Source: JBDWFY01 sp964291365 (GTDB lineage Bacteria > Pseudomonadota > Alphaproteobacteria > Rhizobiales > Stappiaceae). Taken from it: a stretch of 64,000 nucleotides of DNA. The translations under genes were made by a program, and so were the position numbers. Shown piece after piece: positions 56,280 to 64,000 of the stretch. Where the stretch lies: assembly GCA_964291365.2 (NCBI GenBank), contig OZ220010.1, positions 434,001-498,000 of the forward strand, given 5' to 3'. The notes below the pieces were generated by a model, which made no database searches, was not told the origin of the DNA, and saw only the letters and a list, made by a program, of their open reading frames with translations. Position 1 is the stretch's first letter, and each line of letters opens with the position of its first letter.

Positions 56280-57050
56280 CTGACAGCATACAGAAAACAC
56301 AGGACAAACTATCCCTACCAATTTCGATACTAACGTAAGTAGGTGTGCATGAGGGTAAAGTATACAGTGGGACAGCTAGCAATTCAGAAACAATAAATAC
56401 TCATGATTGCTATAGCATGCTATGTAGCTACTATTTCAAAAAATGCACTGCGACGTGATAGTGTACACATGCACACAAAAGAGTGTTAAATTTAGGAGAT
56501 TTGCACTTCAAGATATGATAGAGCTGTTGTATTTCCTTGATAGAGTAAATATGGCTTTGCTACAGGTGATATAGATATCTCACTGCAATTTAGCCAGAGT
56601 AATGCACAGAAATTTATTTGACCAAAGTACCATGAGTTTACATTATCAGTGCAGGAGCTAATAATCATTATTAATGATGTCATAATTAATAACACAACAT
56701 GCCATTGGGTGCAACTGCAATAAACAAGTTGTGTACCAGTTTATTAACTAATACATGTATAGGCATGGCAAACATTATATGTCATTGTATTCCCCACTAC
56801 GAATTGATGTATTCTCAAGACATTTGTGATTTTGAAAGTGTCACTTTTAAACACTGAAACTACTAGTGAACAACTTGTGAGGTTAATAACTGACAACATT
56901 TGTTATCGCTACAATTATCAACATTGTAGCCCAGCCCTCACAACATGCTTATGGATATACCCAGCACTATATCTATTAGGCTATATAGGTTGTCGTAGCT
57001 AGATTTAACTTATATTATTAAGTTCATCTACCGATCAAGTAAAAGTAACT
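56280..57050. other. Intergenic, no gene seen
   Basis: AT-rich. A stretch near 56340-56440 resembles 50220-50340 (a dispersed repeat). It presumably contains the promoter of the receptor-like gene. Confidence 0.45.
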
Positions 57051-59085
57051 ATGACTAATATAATAGCTGGTGAGAAAAGAAAATCCATTTTCAGTTTCAG
57101 ATATTCAAAGGTCGATTTAAAGTTTTGCATTGTGTTAAGCATTTTGCTTTGCTTCATTTGGATGATATTTTCTTTGCCAATTGTTCTTTTCCATATCTAC
57201 AATCAACAACAGGTAAGTTTGGCATGCACACATTAAAGGTACCTTCATAATCATTATGCTAGGCTAACAATAATTTTATATCAGTACATGCATGCATTGT
57301 ACATGCAGTGACTCTCTTATACACTATTATTCTGTAAACTATTACCATACCAATACAACTTGCTCCTCTCAGGAAGCAGTCCATACCACTACCGATGATT
57401 TGATTCAGATCAAGAATGCAACACTGAACTGTTCCCAGGGATTCACTGTTGATACTAGCACAGGATACTGCACACCAGTTTGTGGAGAATGGAGTGAATT
57501 GTCACAAAATACAATATTGTTCTTCAGAATCATCAAGAACACTTTCTATGCTATTCACATCCTAGGAACTGTTCTTGCTCTTGGTCTTTCTTTTTACAAC
57601 TACAAAATCATGTAAGCAATCTCAAATTTAAAGTTTCATGGTCTCTCTCAGCCTTAGTCACTGTTAGAGTAGCTACATACCCCCGGAAAAGACTTAATAA
57701 CAATTATTAAACATTTTTAGGTTTAAATTTCCATCTATTCTACTGGTGTACTACTTACTGACATATACTTTCATTGATATACTTGACGTTATCACCTCAA
57801 TTGGACAAGATTCTTTACTCTGTACATCTTTCGATCTACTACAAACTACTGAACTTTCTACACCATTTTGCTCCTTCTTAGGTAAGAGTTTATACTGTTA
57901 TGGCTGACAGTGTAGCATTATATCTCTTATACCTATAATAATTATGGTAATTCACGTTAAACTCAGAGTATGTTTTTGCACAGGTGCTAGTATCATATTT
58001 TCCAGTATCATGCGTGGCTACTGGTGGTTTTCTCACACAATAGCAGTCTTCTGGAGTGTTTGGTTTCCTGTTCATGCCAGAAAGATTCATCTCACTAGAT
58101 ACATTAAATTTATACACATTCTTACCATTGTGATTGCACTCACTCTTCCAATAATTCCTGTCGGAGTTTTGTTTGGAACTGGAGGATACATCCTAAGTTC
58201 ATATACTGTATCCCTGAGCACTTGCCTCCCCAGGAATCTAACCACAGCAATGTATATTTTCATCCTCCCTATATGCATTGTTATACCTACAGGCATCACC
58301 TTTAATCTCCTCACAGTATGGAAACTCTTGAAGATGAGACTTCATCCAAAACAGGTGTGGCACCTATCCTTAAAACAGCTATATCTAGAATACAGAAATC
58401 CAGTCAATGATCCTTCAGCATACACGCAAGCCAGTATTATTACCTACAAACTTCTAGATCACAACACATTGTTGCATGTTATAGCTAGATGGTAACATAA
58501 CAAATTAAAGTGGAATCATGCTATAGGTGGGGCAACTCAAAATGAAATTTGCACTGTATGGATCCAAAATGTTATCAATGAAATATGCAGAAGCTGAAAG
58601 GGTTGAAGTTTTTATCATCTTCTTTGACATAATAAATTGCAATTGCTTAAGGTTTGCATATAGCCCATACATACACAAGCATCTGCAGGTAGATCGATAC
58701 AATCATGCATACCGGTAGTTGTCGTTTATTTTGTACTAACAATAAGTCAATACTGTTATAGGGAAGAATTTTTACAGCTGAATTCAAGCTGCTCTGGTTC
58801 TTTTTCTACTTCTCCATTGCCACTATTTGTGGCCTTGCTCTTATTGGGGTTATATCAGGAAAGTCATACCAGAATCAACAGTCATACTCCAATTATTTCT
58901 ACTGTGAATCCTTTGGTATTGATCCAGACAACCCTTGTGTGCTTGAAGTGGATGGACATAGGGATCAGTCTCTTGTAATTGCAACTGATGCCATGTTTAT
59001 CTTCACGCCGTATATCATACTCATCTACATTCTACCAGTAGAAAAACTGATGAAAAGAGTAAAGACAATGATGGAGACTAGCTAA
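57051..59085 (+). CDS. Multi-TM, GPCR-like receptor (five exons)
   Basis: Exons with consistent GT-AG sites and phases: 57051-57212, 57373-57611, 57721-57881, 57984-58354, 58762-59085, giving 418 residues. An N-terminal hydrophobic stretch (FCIVLSILLCFIWMIFSLPI; signal anchor or TM) is followed by a short Cys-containing luminal part (CSQGF, GYCTPVCGEW). Seven further hydrophobic segments follow, in exon order: end of exon 2, start of exon 3, three in exon 4 and two in exon 5 (LLWFFFYFSIATICG; FIFTPYIILIYILP). The Cys-then-7TM layout recalls Frizzled/cAMP-receptor-like or other sponge GPCRs, but I see no decisive motif. The last exon has a lysine-rich tail (KLMKRVKTMMETS). Confidence 0.68.
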
Positions 59086-59344
59086 GGGCACAAATCGAAC
59101 AGTATACTGTGGTAACTGATTTAGTGTCACTGCAAACGATTATCAGCAACACATTGGCATTATCCTTTGTGTAAACACATCATAGTTTAAAATGAACCAG
59201 AATGGACAATTACATCACAATAATAATTATTAATAAGCTGCTCTTCATATTTTGTGCCAAAAACATGGCTGAGACAATTTTAAAAGTTGATTCACATAGC
59301 TAACAATGTACATGTAAGTACAGTATAGTAAATCTTGGCATACA
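59086..59344. other. Intergenic, no gene seen
   Basis: AT-rich 3' flank of the receptor-like gene. Confidence 0.5.
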
Positions 59345-60990
59345 TATCCGAGAATTTAAAATATAAGGTGGCTCAGCCCCCTATTCTTTCTGAGTGGGGC
59401 ACACAGCAAGTTTATGCCATTTGATGTGCTACACTGTCTGCGGTACCACGTTAGTTTTCGTTGATGATGTAGCAGGTTGTTGTGTATACCACATAGCACG
59501 CACCTTGTGCGGGCCACCTAATTTCATGCTGCAGTCACTTTCAACTAAGTGTCATATCAAGGGATTAGTCTCTGGATGTTGCTGTGATGCACGGAAAATA
59601 ACAATGATGTAACAAAGCCGTGCAGTCTGTCGGTACGGCAACATAATAAAGTAAAGTCTAGCTAGATGAAGCATTGCACAACAAACATGTAACCAACAGC
59701 AAGATAACCATTTATGGTGATTCTTCACAAATGATACACCTGGGGAGGGCTTGATCAAATTGTCACTGAGTATAAATGACTTACAAGAGTCCCCAAAGAT
59801 AATATTATTAGAATGCACACACACAGTTATTTGTATAGAAAGTTTTTTTTCAACTAAAAAACAACGCTCAGATGGCAATTTATGTCTGGTCAGTTTGAAG
59901 CTTGGATCTAGTGCAAAGCACGGTCAATCGGACATGGAGGAACAAAATCCAATGATTGTAAAAGAGCTGGAGACAACAGTAAGCAGCAGAAAGGTCTCAT
60001 CTCAACCCGATACAATTACAACCAAAGAATATTTACAAGCATGCTGTAGAGTATCATATCGGACAAGAAAACTCAAAAACAAGGGAGCAATCTTGGTTTT
60101 GGTATGGAACTTTCTAGTAATGAGTGTGTTTAACTATCTATTGACATATTATCAGGATATAGTTAGTAATAGTGTCCTGGCCATTATTGGTGTGATGTTA
60201 CCCATTACCGGCTGGCTAGCTGATGTACATTTTGGTCGATACAAAGTAATACGTTGCAGCATCAGGATAATGTGGATAAGCTCAGTGCTACTGACAACCA
60301 CATATGTAGTATTTAGCTTCACAGAATTCAATCATAGCAATTTAACGTGTAAAACTCTGATAATTATATTAATTTTTGTTCTGGCATTTGGTTTGGGAGC
60401 ATTTCAAGCAAATATCATCCAGTTTGGAATTGATCAATTGAGTGATGCATCAACTACTGAAATTACATCATTTGTGGCCTGGTACACATGGACACTTACA
60501 AGCAGCAACACGATTGTAGGTTTCATCAATATGCTTACTTGCATAGAGTTGAAATACTACCTAGTAGGGCCACTGCTCATCACAACATGTCTCACGATTG
60601 TTGTGAGTACAAATTACTTGTTCAGTAATCAACTCATAAAGGAGCCAGTGACACAGAATCCTTTCAAGCTAGTCTACAAGGTTGTCAGATATGCAATCAA
60701 AAATAAGCACCCTCGACAAAGGAGTGCCTTTACTTACTGGGAAGACCATATCCCTTCACGCATAGACTTTGGGAAAATCAGATATGGTGGGCCGTTTACA
60801 ACAGAGCAAGTAGAGGACGTCAAGATGTTTTTCAAGATGCTTGGAATTGCTTTTATTGGTAGTTTACTTGTATCTACCGAAATCAGTTTTCTTAATGTTG
60901 AATTCTATACAACCTATCTTACTAAATTGTTTGGCAACAACGGTCATACCGAAAGTATCCTCAGTCAATGCTTTCACAAACATTTCTTTG
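59345..60990. repeat. Older duplication, diverged copy 2 (pairs with 50380-52290)
   Basis: Keeps the empty MITE site (GGGATTAGT once, about 59558) and the intact POT gene start. 59345-59933 upstream of the gene is non-coding. Confidence 0.85.
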
Positions 60991-61652
60991 CTAATATTCA
61001 CATAATTCTTAGGTTTCTGCTGATACCACTGAATGAATTTCTCTTCTATCCTCTCTTACACCAATGTATAGTGATTAAGAGCCACTCGAAAATCTTACTA
61101 GGTACACTGTTTGAGCTAGCTGGATTCACTGTTCTTGTAATTTTAATCACTTATGCCAGATCACAGTACATAGAGATTACTGATACAGCTCTGTCTCATA
61201 ATTATACTATTCAGTGCCTATTCCATATGAAGTCTAACTCATTAAAAACAAGGAGTGTCATTGACTACAGATGGTTTGTTCTGGTACAGTTCTTGTTTGC
61301 TGTTTCAAACATGATGCTTGTGGTAGGTGTCATTGAATTTTACTGTGCTCAAGTACCGTACTCAATGAAAGGATTAATGGCAGGGATTTACTATGGTTTC
61401 CTCGGACTATGCACTATGTTCAATTATGGCTTGTCACAAGTTTTCAAGGCAAAATTACACATTTGGGAAACAAGGACAATTTTCAGTTGTGGGTTCTGGT
61501 ACTTATTGACAAAAATAATCCTGATATTTATTGCATCATTAGTGGCACTTTTAATTGTCAAATATTACAAGAAGAGGAAAAGAGAAGATGTCTTACCCAA
61601 TGAACACATCTTTGCAGAGCAATACTACTCAGTAGAGACCAGCAGTGACTAG
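59934..61652 (+). CDS. POT/SLC15-like transporter
   Basis: Intact, intronless, 572 residues from ATG 59934 (MEEQNPMIVKELETTV). The frame is open 183 bp further upstream, but paralogs start at this Met, so I prefer it. Blocks: RKLKNKGAILVLVWNFLVMS, GWLADVHFGRY, GAFQANIIQFGIDQLSDAST, KEPVTQNPF, YGGPFTTEQVEDVKMFF (Arg replaces the usual Lys before it), FYCAQVPYSMKGLMAGIYYG and tail KKRKREDVLPNEHIFAEQYY. Sister of 47888-49615. ExxER absent. Transport role inferred. Confidence 0.83.
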   Translation: MEEQNPMIVKELETTVSSRKVSSQPDTITTKEYLQACCRVSYRTRKLKNKGAILVLVWNFLVMSVFNYLLTYYQDIVSNSVLAIIGVMLPITGWLADVHFGRYKVIRCSIRIMWISSVLLTTTYVVFSFTEFNHSNLTCKTLIIILIFVLAFGLGAFQANIIQFGIDQLSDASTTEITSFVAWYTWTLTSSNTIVGFINMLTCIELKYYLVGPLLITTCLTIVVSTNYLFSNQLIKEPVTQNPFKLVYKVVRYAIKNKHPRQRSAFTYWEDHIPSRIDFGKIRYGGPFTTEQVEDVKMFFKMLGIAFIGSLLVSTEISFLNVEFYTTYLTKLFGNNGHTESILSQCFHKHFFANIHIILRFLLIPLNEFLFYPLLHQCIVIKSHSKILLGTLFELAGFTVLVILITYARSQYIEITDTALSHNYTIQCLFHMKSNSLKTRSVIDYRWFVLVQFLFAVSNMMLVVGVIEFYCAQVPYSMKGLMAGIYYGFLGLCTMFNYGLSQVFKAKLHIWETRTIFSCGFWYLLTKIILIFIASLVALLIVKYYKKRKREDVLPNEHIFAEQYYSVETSSD

Positions 61653-62146
61653 AATTTCTTGTATAATTGCATTGTGGTAGCTAATTATAACTACATCAAT
61701 TTTATACCTTTATCACACTAATTTCACACACTATTTTGCACAATCCGTGATAATATTATTTGATATGTACAGACTCTGAGAGAACAACTCTATATATTAT
61801 ACATACCACTCTCAAACACCCCCTATGAATATAGGGCAATGGCTACATACACGTTGCACACACTAATCAGTTATGGGAACAATAATTTAACTATTGCCCT
61901 ATGGCCTCTACAGCAGAAGTTAGGGTATCTGGTCAAATTATTCCAAGCAATTTCTATACTAATAATAGGAGGAGCACATTAGGGTAATTTACAGAATGGA
62001 AGAGCTGGCAACTCAAAAACAAGAATGTTAATTTAATCTATGTCAGAACTGCTATGAATACTACTCACATGGCTATACTACAATATAATTATTATGTCAT
62101 GTTAAAAATTGCGACTAGACGTGTATGCACACTAAGAGAATTAAAC
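61653..62146. other. Intergenic, repeat-like, no gene
   Basis: The spacer between convergent genes. Parts seem related, in inverted orientation, to 49690-50260 (TAGAGGCCA.., TAGAAATTGYTTGG), suggesting a dispersed element whose ends I cannot fix. Confidence 0.4.
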
Positions 62147-63934
62147 TTAGGATATTAGCACTTTAAGGTGTGCCAGAGGCTCTTGCTGATGATCCAATAG
62201 ATCATCTGTCAAATGTTTGAGACAACTTTTGAAGCTCTTCCTTTCAATGTCATCTTGAGGTATGGCAAAGCAAAACTTCTCATAACTGTCATTACCATCT
62301 GGAACAACATCAATGTCTGCATCGAGAAGCTTACGAATGCATGTTTGCAAGCGAGCTTCCAAGAGTGATGCCAGCTTCCACAGTAAACGTTTGCTGGTTC
62401 CGTGGAGACACAGTGACACTGTACTGTACCCTTCAGGAGGGAACGTGGGCCGTGAGTTGAAGTCAGTGTAGAATATTTCAGTTGAGAGTGGTGTTTCGGC
62501 AGGATGTTCTGATACCTGGTGGCTTACAGTGGCAAAGACATCAGTAATACGAGGGACGTACTCCTTGGGAACAAAATCACCAAATAGCTTCTGCCACTTT
62601 GCTGGGGAAATTTCTGACACACTGGAAATGAAATTTCTGAAGATCTCGTCACAGTTGGAGTCCTTGAGTTGGTTGAATTTAGGTGATCGTACGTACTCCA
62701 TTAGCAGTCGCACAACATGGAAGGTTCGTATGCAATGGTAAGCATTGCCCTTCTGACGAAAGGATCTCAAAATTTGAGCTGTCATTTCAACGACCATTCC
62801 AAATTCACCAACAGACATCTTTCCATCTATAGCTTCAATAACCTGTTGTAGGAAGTTTGGTCCAGTGAGTGCTGTCTTGCTGCGAGAATCTGAGGGCTTG
62901 AGAGAAGAGAGCAGACCTCCATTAGTGGAGGATGCAAGCTTTCCTGGTGTTGTAAGATTGTTATCAATGACGGCAAAAATTAGATCGCATTCAATTGGTG
63001 GTGCACAATCAAACTCTAGCTTCACTTTGAGACGAGGACAGCGAGCACCCTTTCCCTTATGGATGTAGATGATGCCACACTCTTCAAGCTGTGCAGCAAA
63101 TCTGTCTATGCAGTCAAAAGGAGATGCAGGAGATTGCAGTAAGCAGCACATGTCAATGTCACTCCTCCTGCCAATGGGAAAGGAGCCAAATACATAACAC
63201 ACATCTTTGGGGTTGCCCTGATAGCCGATCATTCGACAGTACTGTGAAGAGAGGAAGTCTATGCTTACAGTGGCAGCACAGCTGTACAAAGTGGAGAGGT
63301 GGCACCCACGGAGACATAGATCAGCATAAAGAGCAGAATCTTGCTTCTTCAGAATCATTTTGGTAGCATCAATGAAATTGAAATGAATATTGCTATACTT
63401 ATCAGCCATACTTCTGACAGCTGTTAGATTTTCTACTTTATCATCCCAAAATTTCACCAATGTTATATCCTTGTTTTCAGACAACAGCTTCTTGATGATG
63501 CGTACCTTGAATTGGGCTGACGTCTCAGTATCTGAGGTAGAGTCTGGCTTAAAATAGACTTCATCAGGGTATACTTGAGCCTCTTTTAAAACTCTCTCAA
63601 CTGCTTTCTGTGTTCGCTCGATTCTTGCAGTTAGCACCACAGTCAAGCTTCCAGCTCTTCCTTGATGGTCATGATAGTCTGCCAGTGCTGGTCCTGGGAG
63701 TACACTCAAAGGTGGCATGAGGGAGTCAGGGTGGCCAAGCCATCCCCTGTGGAGCCACTGCTTTCCAGTAGCACGCTCGTAAATTTCTCGACCGTCTTTG
63801 GGATCAACAGAGTTAAACAGCGTTAGATCGAAATCGAAGACAAATAGTTGAGTCACTTTCTGTGCACCAGTGCATATAGAGATTTTATCAGCAGATATGG
63901 CTTCTTGGCTGTCATTGGAGTTGCTGACTGTCAT
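62147..63934 (-). CDS. HAD-phosphatase plus poly(A)-polymerase-type nucleotidyltransferase
   Basis: 595 residues, start ATG 63932-63934; no in-frame extension upstream in the window. Residues 30-40 (QLFVFDFDLTLF) are HAD motif I, with D34 and D36. TVVLTAR (98-104) fits motif II and KFWDDK (161-166) the acidic motif IV; this resembles the HAD domain of Swiss-army-knife RNA-repair-like proteins. Residues 249-262 (FGSFPIGRRSDIDM) are a nucleotidyltransferase site with D259 and D261; the third Asp is D317 in IECDLIF. The rest resembles the central and RNA-binding parts of poly(A)/poly(U) polymerases. The protein could process an RNA 3' phosphate and then add nucleotides; this is inference. A first exon may lie beyond 64000. 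Confidence 0.75.
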   Translation of the reverse strand: MTVSNSNDSQEAISADKISICTGAQKVTQLFVFDFDLTLFNSVDPKDGREIYERATGKQWLHRGWLGHPDSLMPPLSVLPGPALADYHDHQGRAGSLTVVLTARIERTQKAVERVLKEAQVYPDEVYFKPDSTSDTETSAQFKVRIIKKLLSENKDITLVKFWDDKVENLTAVRSMADKYSNIHFNFIDATKMILKKQDSALYADLCLRGCHLSTLYSCAATVSIDFLSSQYCRMIGYQGNPKDVCYVFGSFPIGRRSDIDMCCLLQSPASPFDCIDRFAAQLEECGIIYIHKGKGARCPRLKVKLEFDCAPPIECDLIFAVIDNNLTTPGKLASSTNGGLLSSLKPSDSRSKTALTGPNFLQQVIEAIDGKMSVGEFGMVVEMTAQILRSFRQKGNAYHCIRTFHVVRLLMEYVRSPKFNQLKDSNCDEIFRNFISSVSEISPAKWQKLFGDFVPKEYVPRITDVFATVSHQVSEHPAETPLSTEIFYTDFNSRPTFPPEGYSTVSLCLHGTSKRLLWKLASLLEARLQTCIRKLLDADIDVVPDGNDSYEKFCFAIPQDDIERKSFKSCLKHLTDDLLDHQQEPLAHLKVLIS

Positions 63935-64000
63935 TCTTGGTAAGAGCTTATGGTAGTCAACATTTGACAGAATAATGTAGGGATTGGTTGTACCTACTTC

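Noticed and set aside
61653..62146. A possible inverted copy of the 49.7-50.3 kb repeat
   Set aside because: Similarity by eye is patchy and I cannot set ends, so it is only noted in the spacer entry.

Overview
The window is eukaryotic, from an early-branching animal; a demosponge is the best guess. The grounds are AT-rich DNA, GT-AG introns, a multigene cluster of intronless transporter genes, a beta-helix receptor-like protein with a multi-pass membrane tail, a kinase-coiled-coil-kelch gene and many DNA transposons. The species is inferred, not shown.

The backbone is a cluster of genes for one family of about 565-590-residue, 12-TM proteins related to proton-dependent oligopeptide transporters (POT/PTR2, SLC15). 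I count eight intact or nearly intact copies, one cut by the left window edge, and four pseudogenes or fragments, on both strands from 1 to 61652. All share a GWLAD..F.RY loop, an F(Q)AN..QFG.DQL block, a cytosolic KYGGPFTTEQVEDVK block and a KKRKR(D/E)DVLPNE..FAE.YYS tail. All lack the ExxER proton-coupling motif of classical POTs.

Positions 1-22723 (copy A) and 30411-44537 (copy B) are nearly identical. After removing two transposons present only in A, the two spans have the same length (14127 bp). Each copy carries, in order: POT(+), POT(-), a POT remnant(-), POT(+), POT(+) and the beta-helix/multi-TM gene(+). Decay is reciprocal: the beta-helix gene is broken in A and intact in B, while the minus-strand POT gene is nearly intact in A and broken in B.

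The transposons in A are an 884-bp foldback element (3907-4790) and a 7.7-kb element (4938-12645). Both have TA target duplications and both end in GAGTAAGCGATC. The large one carries a pogo/CENP-B-type DDD transposase, an array of about 14 similar, phase-1 symmetric mini-exons, and a terminal exon encoding a Ulp1-type (C48) cysteine protease plus a PHD finger. Splice phases allow all of these to be one gene. This is the best candidate for something undescribed.

The spacer 22724-29576 holds a 5'-truncated LINE with a mutated catalytic motif, a minus-strand POT gene, a MITE, GGAAT repeats and a POT pseudogene. To the right of copy B lie paired MITEs, a broken membrane-anchored coiled-coil gene, a POT gene, a tRNA-like sequence, a POT pseudogene, a two-exon kinase-coiled-coil-kelch gene, a five-exon multi-TM receptor-like gene, a last POT gene, and a minus-strand gene joining a HAD-phosphatase domain to a poly(A)-polymerase-type nucleotidyltransferase. 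Three MITEs of one family (TAGYCTCGT ends, exact 9-bp target duplications) are scattered from 26 to 56 kb.
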